From contig JAUVXE010000002.1 of assembly GCA_030603745.1 (NCBI GenBank), forward strand, positions 158,286 through 222,285: a DNA stretch of 64,000 nt. The letters run 5' to 3'. The DNA is from Coriobacteriia bacterium (lineage in GTDB: Bacteria; Actinomycetota; Coriobacteriia; Anaerosomatales; SLCP01). Both the position numbers and the translations under genes were made by a program. Below the pieces are notes generated by a model. It was not told where the DNA came from, ran no database searches, and saw only the letters and a program-made list of their open reading frames with translations. Positions 50,530 through 59,492 of the stretch are shown one piece after another (positions within the stretch are counted from its first letter, which is position 1; every line of letters begins with the position of its first letter).

Positions 50530-51447
50530 ATGTTGAACGTACACCGCATGCGCATCCTGAGAGAGGTCGCGGCGCGCGGCGGGATCGCCGCCGCCGCCGA
50601 GGCGCTCTACCTCTCGCCCTCCGCCGTGAGCCAACAGATGGCCGTGCTCGAGCGCGAGGCCGGCACGCCGCTGCTCGAGAAGGCCGGCCGAGGCGTGCGG
50701 CTCACCACCGCCGGCGAGCGGCTGGTCGCCCACACCGAGCGCGTCCTCACGGTGCTCGAGGAGGCCCAGGCCGACCTCGCCGACATCTCGGCGGGCATCG
50801 CGGGCAGGCTCAACACCTGCGCCTTCCCCACCGCGGCGCGCGTGCTTCTCGTGCCCGCCCTCGCGCTGCTGCGGCAGCGCCACCCGCGCCTGACCCTCGG
50901 CCTGAGCGACCTTGAGCCCGAAGAGAGCATCCCGCTCCTCAAGCTCGGCGGGATGGACGTGATCGTCTCGTACGGGTTCGACCGGCTGCCCGAGGTCGAC
51001 GACCCCGGCATCGACCGGCTGCTCCTGATGACCGAGCCGCTCTACATCGCGATGCCCAAGGACCACCCGCTCGCGGCGGGCAGCGGTCCGGTGCGCGTGG
51101 CCGACCTGCGTGACGAGCAGTGGATCGTGGGGCGCGACGGCTCGCCGTTCATGGACGTCATGCTGCGCGTGGGTCAGGAGGCCGGCTTCGCCGCGCGGGT
51201 CGACCTGCACTCCAACGACTACCAGGTGATCCTCGCGGCGGTGACCGCGGGTCTCGGCGTCGCCCTCGTGCCCCCGCTCGCGTTCCTCACCGACACGCCG
51301 GGCGTCGTCTACCGCCTGCCCGCCGACATCGAGATCAACCGGCGCATCGTCGCCGTCATCCGCAAGGGCAGCGGCGGCGCGCCCGCGGTCGCCGCGGCAC
51401 TCCAGGCGCTCCGCGACGTGGCCTACGACATCTCCGGCACCGGCTAG
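50530..51447 (+). CDS. LysR-family transcription regulator
   Basis: 305 residues. N-terminal HTH: VHRMRILREVAARGGIAAAAEALYLSPSAVSQQMAVLEREAGTPLLEK. The effector domain (residues 90-300) has RLNTCAFPTAARVLLVPALALLRQRHPRLTLGL and a GLGVALVPPLAF segment. Ligand and targets are unknown. It appears to be leaderless. The stop overlaps the convergent DUF6483 stop by four bases. Confidence 0.93.
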   Translation: MLNVHRMRILREVAARGGIAAAAEALYLSPSAVSQQMAVLEREAGTPLLEKAGRGVRLTTAGERLVAHTERVLTVLEEAQADLADISAGIAGRLNTCAFPTAARVLLVPALALLRQRHPRLTLGLSDLEPEESIPLLKLGGMDVIVSYGFDRLPEVDDPGIDRLLLMTEPLYIAMPKDHPLAAGSGPVRVADLRDEQWIVGRDGSPFMDVMLRVGQEAGFAARVDLHSNDYQVILAAVTAGLGVALVPPLAFLTDTPGVVYRLPADIEINRRIVAVIRKGSGGAPAVAAALQALRDVAYDISGTG

Positions 51448-51872
51448 CGGTCCTCCTCGACCGCGGCTCCCCCCGCGGACACCGTCGCGAGCAGCGCCTC
51501 GATCCGCTCTGCCTCCTCGCCCTCGGCCTCCGGCGCGGCCGCATCGAGGAGGGCCCGGGCGCGGTCACGGTCGGCATCGGCGCGGTCCGGGTCGTCGAGG
51601 GCGTCGTGGGCGTCGGCGCGGGCGAGCAACACCTCGGCGAGCATCCGGCAGCGCAGCACGTCGATCCGGCCGCCGGCCGACAGGAACGTGACGAGCCCCT
51701 CGCCGGTCATGGCGTCGACGAGCGCGGGGTCGGCGTCGGTCAGCGCGAGCACGGCGTCGCGGGCGGTCTCGAGCGCGTCGTCCGGCCGCTGCTCGCGCAG
51801 CGCGTGCAGCATCGCCCGGAGCACCTGCCCGACCTGCGTGATCAGGCGCATGATGTAGTCGCGTTCGTACAC
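51444..51872 (-). CDS. DUF6483-like protein
   Basis: 142 residues from GTG 51872 (GGAG four nt upstream). The N-terminus YERDYIMRLITQVGQVLRAMLH is characteristic of DUF6483 proteins. The remainder is all-helical, acidic, and resembles a TPR-like array (DALETARDAVLALTDADPALVDAMTGEGLV ... MLAEVLLARADAH). Function is unknown. It faces the LysR gene convergently. Confidence 0.75.
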   Translation of the reverse strand: MYERDYIMRLITQVGQVLRAMLHALREQRPDDALETARDAVLALTDADPALVDAMTGEGLVTFLSAGGRIDVLRCRMLAEVLLARADAHDALDDPDRADADRDRARALLDAAAPEAEGEEAERIEALLATVSAGGAAVEEDR

Positions 51873-51897
51873 GGCGCTCCGGCTCCCTGAACAGAGA

Positions 51898-51942
51898 AGG
51901 CCCTCCTCGGCAAGGATAGCGCACACCTGTCGAGGAGGGCCT
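51898..51942 (-). terminator. Terminator of the copper module
   Basis: AGGCCCTCCTCG pairs with CGAGGAGGGCCT (51931-51942), a perfect 12-bp stem with a 21-nt loop, directly after the last gene of the minus-strand cluster. Confidence 0.6.
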
Positions 51943-51969
51943 CACGGACCCGATCCGGGCGCGGGCGAG

Positions 51970-52803
51970 CTACCGCTCGACCACCACCGCGACCTCGTCG
52001 CCCATGATGAAGTAGGGCTGGTCCGGGCTGCCGATCTTGTCGTCCATGTCGAACTCGAACTCGCCGCTCACGCCGAGGTCGGCGTGGAGCGCGACGATCA
52101 GGCGCTCGGCCATCATCGCGTCATCGTCGAGCATGACGGCGACGTCGACCGTCTCGCCGGCGCGCACCCGCTCGAGCCCGACGCGCATGCCGGGCATGCC
52201 GTCCTCCTCGAGGTGCACCACGACCCAGGCGTCGCCCGGTGCGACCACGCGGTCGACCACGAGCGTGCCGTCATCGAGGGCGTCGGGGCCGACCTCGAGG
52301 GCGGCCTCGCCCTCCTCGGCGGGGATGCCGAACTCGGCCACGGTGACCATCGCCATGACCTCTTCGAAGCCGACGAAGTAGGGCTTGTCGGGACTCTTAC
52401 GGAACTTCTCCATCGAGAACTCGAACACGCCGCGCTCTCCGCGGTCGGCGTGCAGCGCGATGATCACGCTCGGCGTCGTCGCGGGCTCATCGAGCTCGAT
52501 CACGAGATCGCGGCTCTCGCCCTCGGGAACGGCGAGCAAGCCGATCCGCTTGCCCGGCATGCCGTCGTCGTCGAGGTGCACCACGAGCCAGGAGTCGTCC
52601 GGCGCGAGCACCCGGGAGACCTCGATCATGGAGCCGTCGCCCATCTGGTCCATCTCCACCTCGAGCGCGACGTTGTCCTCGGCGACGATCACCCCGACCA
52701 TCATGTAGTCGTTGGCGCGCGCCTGGGCGAACGTCCACGTCGTGAGCGAGACCGCGAACACCGCGATCGCCACCACGACCACTATCGTCACGAACTTCCT
52801 CAT
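51970..52803 (-). CDS. Exported protein with duplicated DUF7282-type domain
   Basis: 277 residues. An N-terminal signal peptide/anchor (FVTIVVVVAIAVFAVSLTTWTF) precedes two homologous ~105-residue repeats. Repeat 1 has VLAPDDSWLVVHLDDDGMPGKRIGL ... VIIALHADRGERGVFEFS ... SPDKPYF. Repeat 2 has VVAPGDAWVVVHLEEDGMPGMRVGL ... LIVALHADLGVSGEFEFD ... SPDQPYF. The pattern matches DUF7282, known mainly from haloarchaeal surface proteins. The LHAD and Met/His residues could bind metal, but this is a guess. ATG 52803 has AAAGGA upstream. Likely the last gene of the copper operon. Confidence 0.75.
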   Translation of the reverse strand: MRKFVTIVVVVAIAVFAVSLTTWTFAQARANDYMMVGVIVAEDNVALEVEMDQMGDGSMIEVSRVLAPDDSWLVVHLDDDGMPGKRIGLLAVPEGESRDLVIELDEPATTPSVIIALHADRGERGVFEFSMEKFRKSPDKPYFVGFEEVMAMVTVAEFGIPAEEGEAALEVGPDALDDGTLVVDRVVAPGDAWVVVHLEEDGMPGMRVGLERVRAGETVDVAVMLDDDAMMAERLIVALHADLGVSGEFEFDMDDKIGSPDQPYFIMGDEVAVVVER

Positions 52804-52828
52804 GGAAGTGTCCTTTCTGTCATCGGCC

Positions 52829-55786
52829 TCACGCCGCGGACCTGCGCATGCTCGGCTTGAAGCGCTTGAGCAGCAGCGAGCTCGTCACCACGCTCACGCT
52901 CGACAGCGCCATCGCGGCACCGGCGAGCTCGGGGCGCAGGAAGCCGAAGGCGGCCACCGGGATGCCGAGCGAGTTGTAGCCGAGCGCCCACACGAAGTTC
53001 CACCTGATTCGGCGGATCGTCGCGCGCGAGAGCTCGATGGCGGTGACCACGTCACGCAGGTCGTCCTTCATGAGCACGATCCCGCCGGTCTCCATCGCCA
53101 CGTCGGTGCCCGCTCCCATCGCGATGCCGATGTCGGCCTGCGCGAGCGCGGGGGTGTCGTTGATCCCGTCGCCGACCATCGCGACCGAGAGGCCGCGGGC
53201 CTGCAGCTTCGAGACCTCCTCGGCCTTGTGCTCGGGGAGCACCTCGGCGAGTACGTGCGCGGGATCGATGCCCGCCTGGGCGGCGATCGCCTCGGCGGTC
53301 AGACGGTTGTCACCGGTGATCATGTAGACCTCGATGCCCATCTTGCCGAGCCGCTCGACCGCCTCGCGAGAGGCGGGCTTGAGGGTGTCGGCCACGGCGA
53401 TCAGCCCGGCGGGCGCGCCGTCGACCGCGGTGAGCATGACGGTCTTGCCCTCGCCCTCGAGCTGCTCGATGCGAGCCGCCCACGGCGAGACCTCGACGCC
53501 TTCACGCGTCATGAGCTTGCGGTTGCCGAGGACCACCCTGCGGCCCTCGACCTCGCCCTCTACGCCGTGGCCGGGAACAGCCGCAAAGCCCGCGACGTCA
53601 GGGAGCTCGACGCCGGCCTCCTTGGCGTAGTTCACGATCGCCTCGGCGAGCGGGTGCTCGGAGCTGCGCTCGAGCGCGGCGGCAAGGCGGAAGAACTCCT
53701 CGCGGGTGACCGTTCCACCCTCGGCGAAGAGCTCGTACTCGGTCACCACCGGCTTGCCGTGCGTGAGCGTGCCGGTCTTGTCGAACACGATCGCCTTGGT
53801 CTTGTGGGTGGTCTCGAGCGCCTCACCGCTCTTGATGAGCACGCCGTTCTCCGCACCCTTGCCGGTGCCGACCATGATGGCGGTCGGGGTGGCCAGGCCG
53901 AGCGCGCACGGGCAGGCGATGACGAGCACCGCGGTTCCCACGAGCAGCGCCTTGACGAACGGGGTGAAGTCACCGATCGCACCCGGGAAGAGCGTCGGGC
54001 CGAGCGTGAGCCACACGATGAACGTGACGACCGCGATGGCGACGACCGCGGGAACGAAGTAGGAGCTGATGTAGTCGGCGAAACGCTGGATGGGCGCCTT
54101 GGAGCCCTGCGCCTCCTCGACGAGCTTGATGATCTGGGCGAGCGCGGTGTCTTTGCCCACCTTGGTCGCGCGGAACTTGAACGAGCCGAGCTTGTTGATG
54201 GTGGCGCCGATGACCGTATCGCCTTCGTGCTTCTCGACCGGGATCGACTCGCCGGTGAGCATCGACTCGTCCACCGAGGAGCGTCCCTCGACGACCACGC
54301 CGTCGACCGGCACCTTCTCGCCCGGACGCACGACGACGATGTCACCCGCGACGACCTGCTCGACGGGGATGTCGATCTCCTCGCCGCCGCGCACCACGCG
54401 TGCGGTCTTGGCCGCGAGCCCCATGAGCTTCTTGATCGCGTCCCCGGTGCGGCCCTTGGCACGAGCCTCGAGCAGCTTGCCGAGGATGACGAACATGATG
54501 AGCAGCGCTGCGACCTCATAGAAGACCGGCTCCTGGACGAGCCAGAAGGTCGCCGCCACGCTGTAGAAGTACGCCGCCGAGGTGCCGATGGCGATGAGCG
54601 TGTCCATGTTGCCCATGCGGCGCTTGATCGCGTGCCAGAAGCCCCGATAGAACTGGGCACCGGCGATGAACTGGACCGGCGTGGCGAGGATGAGGCCGAG
54701 GTACTTCTCGACCATGTGGGGATCCCACGCGCCGCCGAACGTGTTCGCGAGCCAGCTGGCGACCACCACCGGGATCACGTCCATGAACGGCGGGACCATC
54801 GTCACAAGGAACGCCGGGATGGCGAGCAGCGCGCTCATGATGAAGAGGTTGCGCTGGTGACGGGTGTGCTTGGCCTGCGCCTCCTTCTGGAGGTCCCGGG
54901 CGCTCTCGCCCTCGGCCTCCTCGGCGGTGGGCATCACGAGCGCATCGTACCCGGCGGACCTCACCGCACCGATGAGCTCATCGATGCTGACCGCGGCCGG
55001 ATCGTAGTCGACCGTGGCGCTCTCGGCCGCGAGGTTCACGACCGCCTTCTTGACCCCGGGGACCGCGGCGAGGGAACGCTCGATCACCGTCTGGCACGAC
55101 GAGCACGTCATGCCCACGACTCCAAGCTGCACGCTCGCGGACCCCGCCTGTCCGGCGGAGGACGCCGGGCCGGCAGCAGGCGCCACGGCACCCGACCCGC
55201 CGAGCGGCGTGGCCGTGTAGCCGGCCGACTTCACCGCCTCCACGATCGCGGCCTCGTCCGTGACGGCCGGATCGTAGAAGACGGTCATCTTCTCTGACGC
55301 CAGGTTGACGTTGACCCGCACGATCCCGGGCTTGGCGCCAAGGACCTTCTCGATGACCGCGACACACGACGCGCACGTCATGCCGGTCACCCCGAAGGTC
55401 GCTTCTCGGGTCTCGGCCACCTTCGTGGCCTCCATCGGCGCGGTCGCGACGGGATCGTCCTCGACGGCGGCCGGAGCGGTGCACTCCGCGACGGCGTCGC
55501 ACGCGACCCCGCCATTGACGACGGTCTCGGACCCCGTCTCGGTGGTCACATCGATCGCGTCCGCGGGCGCGAAACCCGCGGCGACGATGGCCGCCTCGAT
55601 GCGCCCGGAACCGAAGACGGTCCCATCGGCGGCGACCGTCAGCGTGCCTGCCTCGGCGTCTGCCGAGGCCGCCGACACGCCTTCGATCTGCGTCACATGC
55701 TTGACGAGCAACTGTTCGCACGACCTGCAGTGCATGCCCTGCACGCCGATTCGATAGACACGCTCGGTGGTGGTGGTCCTCTCCAC
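52829..55786 (-). CDS. copA: Cu(I)-translocating P-type ATPase with three N-terminal HMA domains
   Basis: 985 residues, longer than usual. Three HMA metal-binding domains: C20-x-x-C23 (GMHCRSC), C138-x-x-C141 (GMTCASC) and C228-x-x-C231 (GMTCSSC). The core has the P1B-1 metal site CPC in [13 protein letters not shown], the phosphorylation site [11 protein letters not shown], the A-domain TGESIPV and the hinge [12 protein letters not shown]. It exports Cu(I) (or Ag) from the cytoplasm, fitting the cupredoxin and DsbD-like neighbours. GTG 55786 has AAGGAGG six nt upstream. The first HMA belongs to a different lineage than the other two. Confidence 0.96.
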   Translation of the reverse strand: MERTTTTERVYRIGVQGMHCRSCEQLLVKHVTQIEGVSAASADAEAGTLTVAADGTVFGSGRIEAAIVAAGFAPADAIDVTTETGSETVVNGGVACDAVAECTAPAAVEDDPVATAPMEATKVAETREATFGVTGMTCASCVAVIEKVLGAKPGIVRVNVNLASEKMTVFYDPAVTDEAAIVEAVKSAGYTATPLGGSGAVAPAAGPASSAGQAGSASVQLGVVGMTCSSCQTVIERSLAAVPGVKKAVVNLAAESATVDYDPAAVSIDELIGAVRSAGYDALVMPTAEEAEGESARDLQKEAQAKHTRHQRNLFIMSALLAIPAFLVTMVPPFMDVIPVVVASWLANTFGGAWDPHMVEKYLGLILATPVQFIAGAQFYRGFWHAIKRRMGNMDTLIAIGTSAAYFYSVAATFWLVQEPVFYEVAALLIMFVILGKLLEARAKGRTGDAIKKLMGLAAKTARVVRGGEEIDIPVEQVVAGDIVVVRPGEKVPVDGVVVEGRSSVDESMLTGESIPVEKHEGDTVIGATINKLGSFKFRATKVGKDTALAQIIKLVEEAQGSKAPIQRFADYISSYFVPAVVAIAVVTFIVWLTLGPTLFPGAIGDFTPFVKALLVGTAVLVIACPCALGLATPTAIMVGTGKGAENGVLIKSGEALETTHKTKAIVFDKTGTLTHGKPVVTEYELFAEGGTVTREEFFRLAAALERSSEHPLAEAIVNYAKEAGVELPDVAGFAAVPGHGVEGEVEGRRVVLGNRKLMTREGVEVSPWAARIEQLEGEGKTVMLTAVDGAPAGLIAVADTLKPASREAVERLGKMGIEVYMITGDNRLTAEAIAAQAGIDPAHVLAEVLPEHKAEEVSKLQARGLSVAMVGDGINDTPALAQADIGIAMGAGTDVAMETGGIVLMKDDLRDVVTAIELSRATIRRIRWNFVWALGYNSLGIPVAAFGFLRPELAGAAMALSSVSVVTSSLLLKRFKPSMRRSAA

Positions 55787-55798
55787 GGGCGTACCTCC

Positions 55799-56389
55799 TT
55801 ACTCTGCTATGACTCGGCCGTGGACCATCCGCATCCCGCAGGAGAACAGATAGGTCCCGGGCTCGAGTGCCGGAAGGTCGACGGTCGCTCCACCCTGCTC
55901 GAGGTCGGCCTCGATGCCGAGACTCTCGAACACCACCCTCCCGAGGCACCCGTAGCCCTCGGAGAAGGTGAGGCGGACCGGCACGCCGGCCGTCACGATG
56001 ATCGTGTCAGGGTCGTAGCCGTCGGTGACGGCGATGCTCACGCGCTGAACGCTCTCGACCGCCGCGCGAACCGGCTCCCGAGGACGCTCCACGATGCCGA
56101 GGTCCTCGGCCTCCTTGAGCGTGAGTGGACGAGAGTCGGGGGTGCGGAACGCCGGGCCGACCGACACCGATTCCGGCATCAGGCCCGCCGCGACGACGGC
56201 CGCCACGATCTCGGGGTGCAGGTCCCGCTCGGCTGAGGCGAGCACGAGCAGCTCAGCCCCTTCGCCGAGGAGGACCGCACGCACGCCGTCGATCTCCCGG
56301 ACCGCCATCGACACGAGTGCTTCGGTCGAGCGGCAGGACACTCCTGCGAGGCTGACCCGATAGACCTCACTTCTGATGGTCGTCTCCAT
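55799..56389 (-). CDS. Degenerate HMA domain fused to a cupredoxin-like domain
   Basis: 196 residues. The N-terminus (VYRVSLAGVSCRSTEALVSMAV) is a paralogue of CopA's first HMA ([18 protein letters not shown]), but the second Cys is Thr (C19-x-x-T22). Residues ~115-196 form a cupredoxin-like fold: VSIAVTDGYDPDTIIVTAGVPVRLTFSEGYGCLG ... LPALEPGTYLFSCGMRMVHG. Candidate copper ligands are C148, C184, M186, M188 and H190. No signal peptide is visible. It sits directly upstream of copA in the operon. Possible Cu chaperone or sensor. Confidence 0.75.
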   Translation of the reverse strand: METTIRSEVYRVSLAGVSCRSTEALVSMAVREIDGVRAVLLGEGAELLVLASAERDLHPEIVAAVVAAGLMPESVSVGPAFRTPDSRPLTLKEAEDLGIVERPREPVRAAVESVQRVSIAVTDGYDPDTIIVTAGVPVRLTFSEGYGCLGRVVFESLGIEADLEQGGATVDLPALEPGTYLFSCGMRMVHGRVIAE

Positions 56390-56398
56390 GGCGCTCGC

Positions 56399-56917
56399 CT
56401 ACTCGACCACGATGGTGCCGAAGACCATCTCCATGCCGCACGAGAAGCTGTACTCCCCTGCCTCGAGCGCCGGGAGCGTGATGGTCTTGGAACCGGTGGT
56501 CAGGTCCTCGAAGAAGCCGAAGTCACGCGACATGACCTGCGCCATGCAGCCGTAGCCCTCGGAGAACGTGATCTCGATCGGGATCCCCGCCTGCGCACGG
56601 ATCACGTTCGGATCGAAACCGCGGCTGGCGTCCACGAAGATGCGCTGGACGTCGCCCTCCACGGTCGTCGTGCCCTCGATCGGCTCGCTCGAGCCGCCGC
56701 CGCAGCAACCGCCGCCACCCGCCGGGGCTCCGCCGGCCGGGGCTCCGCCGCCGCTGCCGCAGCAGCCGCCGGCGCCGCCGGCGCCGATGAACCCCTGGTT
56801 CGCGACGCCACCCGTCCCGTCGAACGCGTCACCGTTCTTGGCCACCGCGTAGCCGTAGCTCATGAAGAACGCGAGCGCGACGAGCACCGCGATCAACACG
56901 TACCGCACCGTGCTCAT
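56399..56917 (-). CDS. Membrane-anchored cupredoxin-like protein with CCG-rich linker
   Basis: 172 residues from ATG 56917 (GGAG six nt upstream). One N-terminal helix (YVLIAVLVALAFFMSYGYAVA) exposes the rest outside. Residues ~45-78 are a Gly/Ala/Pro linker with two Cys pairs (GGCCGSGGG at 50-58 and GGCCGGGSS at 69-77). The cupredoxin domain (IFVDASRGFDPNVIRAQAGIPIEITFSEGYGC ... LPALEAGEYSFSCGMEMVFG) has C124, C160, M162 and M164 in place of the classical His-Cys-Met set. Likely a periplasm-side Cu(I) binder. Confidence 0.75.
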   Translation of the reverse strand: MSTVRYVLIAVLVALAFFMSYGYAVAKNGDAFDGTGGVANQGFIGAGGAGGCCGSGGGAPAGGAPAGGGGCCGGGSSEPIEGTTTVEGDVQRIFVDASRGFDPNVIRAQAGIPIEITFSEGYGCMAQVMSRDFGFFEDLTTGSKTITLPALEAGEYSFSCGMEMVFGTIVVE

Positions 56918-56998
56918 GTCTCGCTCCACTACCTGCGTCTTGGCTGACATCTTGTCTGACTCCTGTTCTCGCCCCGCCTGGGGCGTACGTGTCTGTCT

Positions 56999-58303
56999 CT
57001 ACGATCCGATCTGCCCGCCGAGCGTGAGCCCGGCGATGACCGCTGCGGCGAGGAACGCCACGACGATGAGTATCTCTTGCGGCGTGAACCCGAGTACGGT
57101 CGGCTCGGGCTCGGGCCCGGGCGCGCCGCGCGTGCCCTTCCCGCCGGAGCTGGCCGAGCCCTTCGCACATGCGGCCTGCTTGGGAGCTGTCCGCCAGAGC
57201 GCGAAGATGATGCCCGCGATGGCGAGTCCTCCGAAGAGCGGCAGCAGCCCGCCGCCGGGGCCTTCGCCGGCCGCGCCCACCTGCAGCGTGCCCGACATCA
57301 TGCCCATCTGGCAGGTCAGGGTGTACGTACCCGCGGGCGTCGGCGGTATCTCGACCACCGTGGTCCCAAAGGGCGTGAGCGTCTGCAAGACCCCGATCTG
57401 CGGGATCCACAGCTGGTCGGAGCAGACGTTGCTCTCCTGGCGATCGACGATCAGACGGACCGGCTGGTCCGCGGGGATCGCGACCACGCTGGGCTGGAAG
57501 CGAACGTTGGCGATCGTGAGCGGCACTTCGACGACACCGTCTGCACCCGTCTCGAACTCGCCGGGAAGGTCCGCGGTCGGAACCCCCACCACGGCCTGCT
57601 TTATCGACTGCGCCGTGACGGGCGAGCCGAGCATCATCGCACCGCGGTCGAGCATCACAAGCCCGAGGACCATGATCACCACGGCCGCCGCGACCATCAT
57701 TCGATCACGGAACTTCGCGCTGAGCATCCCGGACACCGTGCCGAACGCCAGCATGAGCGGAGCGGTGCCCAGGCCGAAGCCGAGCATCACGGTCGCTCCC
57801 TGCACCGGTGAGCCCGCACCCGCGGCGGCGAGTTGCGCCGCCTGCAGCGGACCACACGGCATGAGCCCGGTCAGCAGGCCGAAGATGAATGGGGTCGCGA
57901 GGCTCGCCTTGCCCTCGGCCGCGTCCTCGTTGGCCTTGCGCCGCGTGGCGGACAGGGCCTTCATGAGAAACGCCGGGGGCTTGAGGGTGAGGTGGCGCAG
58001 CCACGGGACGCGCCCGGTCATATTGATGCCGAGCAGCACCATGAACGCACCGGCGACGACCATGACCCAGCCACGGATCCCGCCGATGTCGAACGCCGCG
58101 CCGATCGCCCCGAGGGCGAGGCCGACGACCATGTAACTGAATATCTTCGCGCTCTGGTACGCGAGGTGCGGGGTCAGCCGCTGCGCGACGCTGCCGTCCT
58201 TGGCGCCTTTCACCGCATAGGACAGGACGAGCATCCCGCACATCGACACGCAGTGGACACTGGTGACGATCCCCACGCCGAGCCACGGAAGGAAGAGGTC
58301 CAA
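56999..58303 (-). CDS. TauE/SafE (DsbD-like) membrane protein fused to a cupredoxin-like domain
   Basis: 434 residues. The membrane core begins LGVGIVTSVHCVSMCGMLVLSYA (H17, C18, C22), has FGLLTGLMPCGPLQAAQL near residue 145, and about six helices, as in sulfite-exporter/DsbD/CcdA-type electron or metal conduits. Residues ~245-345 are a cupredoxin-like domain with NVCSDQLWIPQIG and YTLTCQMGMMSG. Two more helices close the C-terminus. The whole is typical of membrane proteins found in copper clusters. TTG 58303 has GAGGAG eight nt upstream. Confidence 0.8.
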   Translation of the reverse strand: MDLFLPWLGVGIVTSVHCVSMCGMLVLSYAVKGAKDGSVAQRLTPHLAYQSAKIFSYMVVGLALGAIGAAFDIGGIRGWVMVVAGAFMVLLGINMTGRVPWLRHLTLKPPAFLMKALSATRRKANEDAAEGKASLATPFIFGLLTGLMPCGPLQAAQLAAAGAGSPVQGATVMLGFGLGTAPLMLAFGTVSGMLSAKFRDRMMVAAAVVIMVLGLVMLDRGAMMLGSPVTAQSIKQAVVGVPTADLPGEFETGADGVVEVPLTIANVRFQPSVVAIPADQPVRLIVDRQESNVCSDQLWIPQIGVLQTLTPFGTTVVEIPPTPAGTYTLTCQMGMMSGTLQVGAAGEGPGGGLLPLFGGLAIAGIIFALWRTAPKQAACAKGSASSGGKGTRGAPGPEPEPTVLGFTPQEILIVVAFLAAAVIAGLTLGGQIGS

Positions 58304-58375
58304 CTTCTATCTCCTCGCTGTGTGGACACGGTCCATCGCCGTCCGCCGGTCGGCGGACGGCTGTGCGAGGGGATG

Positions 58376-58726
58376 TCAGATGCGTATTCGGACTCCGAGG
58401 GGGTCGTACTCGGGCGTGACGGGGGACTCGACCAGAACCGGCACCGACACGCAGGTGTCGTGCGGCACGGGAGTCTCGGAAAGTGAGATCGTGGCGATCA
58501 CCGGAGCGGTCGGGGCGGGAACGCCGTCCGGCCGGTCGTTGACCATCATGAAGTCTTCGCAGCCGTGGTCGGCGGCACAGCCCTGGCACCCGTGTTCGGC
58601 CATGGTGACCAGACCGTTGAAGGCACCGCAACCGGGCATCGTGCAGGCGGGCGCCACCACGAACAGCATCGCGCCGATGAGGAACAACGGCGCGAAGTTC
58701 ATCAGTATGGCGTTGCGGTGGAACAC
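58376..58726 (-). CDS. Small Cys-rich exported protein, first gene of the copper module
   Basis: 116 residues from GTG 58726 (GGGAGG six nt upstream). The N-terminal hydrophobic helix (LMNFAPLFLIGAMLFVVA) ends near PAC28, a possible but weak lipobox. Six Cys in the mature part (28, 33, 47, 50, 56, 92) include CQGC and CGAF motifs. The C-terminal half is a Val/Pro/Asp-rich strand region. I do not recognise the family; an exported metal or thiol protein is likely from context. It is 72 bp upstream of the TauE/SafE gene. Confidence 0.6.
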   Translation of the reverse strand: MFHRNAILMNFAPLFLIGAMLFVVAPACTMPGCGAFNGLVTMAEHGCQGCAADHGCEDFMMVNDRPDGVPAPTAPVIATISLSETPVPHDTCVSVPVLVESPVTPEYDPLGVRIRI

Positions 58727-58829
58727 CCGGAGCCTCCCGCGAAGACGTGTGACGCACAGCATAACCGCAAGAAACATGCCATGGAAGTCGCAGAGTACGG
58801 AGGTTTCGTGGAGGCGTTGCGGGAAGGTA

Positions 58830-58853
58830 CTCCTCGGCAGCTGAACCGAGGAG
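58830..58853 (+). other. 8-bp hairpin next to the SD of the DUF427 gene
   Basis: CTCCTCGG, an eight-nt loop and CCGAGGAG sit immediately before AAGGAG. It may act on translation or be chance in GC-rich sequence. Confidence 0.3.
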
Positions 58854-58864
58854 AAGGAGCCTTC

Positions 58865-59359
58865 GTGCATCCAGAGAGGATCGAGCCCGGACCGGGCCAG
58901 GAGTCGGTGTGGGACTACCCGCGTCCGCCGAGGGTGGAGCCGTCGGAGCGCCACGTCAGGGTCGTGCTCGCGGGGGAGGTCGTCGCGGAGTCGACCCGCG
59001 CCGTCAGGGTGCTTGAGACGAGCCATCCGCCCGTCTACTACATCCCCGCCGAGGATGTCCGCATGGAGTTCCTCGACCCGACCGAGCGCACCTCCTCGTG
59101 CGAGTTCAAGGGTCGGGCCGACTACTACTGCGTGCGAGTGGGCGATGTCGTGAGGCGCAACGCCGCCTGGTCCTACCCTGAGCCGTCGCCGGCGTACGCG
59201 GCGATCGCGGGACACCTCGCCTTCTACCCGGCCGCCATGGACGAGTGCACGGTGGACGGAATCCGGGTCGAGGCGCAGGAGGGCGACTTCTACGGGGGCT
59301 GGATCACGCCGGAGGTCGTGGGCCCGTTCAAGGGCGGCCCGGACACGCGCGGGTGGTGA
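58865..59359 (+). CDS. DUF427 protein
   Basis: 164 residues from GTG 58865 (AAGGAG five nt upstream). The sequence SVWDYPRPPRVEPSERHVRVVLAGEVVAESTRAVRVLETSHPPVYYIPAEDVRMEFL ... TSSCEFKGRADYYCVRVG ... AWSYPEPSPAYAAIAGHLAFYPAAMDEC is the complete DUF427 domain, a small beta-tent protein of unknown function, often encoded near stress or light-related genes. It is divergent from the copper module. Confidence 0.9.
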   Translation: MHPERIEPGPGQESVWDYPRPPRVEPSERHVRVVLAGEVVAESTRAVRVLETSHPPVYYIPAEDVRMEFLDPTERTSSCEFKGRADYYCVRVGDVVRRNAAWSYPEPSPAYAAIAGHLAFYPAAMDECTVDGIRVEAQEGDFYGGWITPEVVGPFKGGPDTRGW

Positions 59360-59409
59360 GGGTCTCGTACGGGGGCGTCGCGGACGGCGTCCCGGGCCAC
59401 CGGACAGCA

Positions 59410-59435
59410 GAAGGGCCGCCTTCCGGCGGCCCTTC
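59410..59435. terminator. Bidirectional terminator
   Basis: GAAGGGCCGCC, loop TTCC, GGCGGCCCTTC: a perfect 11-bp stem followed on the plus strand by a T-rich run. It lies between the convergent DUF427 and LPFTG genes. Confidence 0.8.
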
Positions 59436-59492
59436 GTCTCGTTTGCTGTTCTTCATGTCGTTCTGTACGTCGTATCGATACGCCGTGCCGTC

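Noticed and set aside
52712-55297. An 861-codon open frame opposite copA
   Set aside because: copA occupies the minus strand with complete P-type ATPase motifs. The opposite frame is low-complexity Asp/Arg/His/Leu and has no domain.
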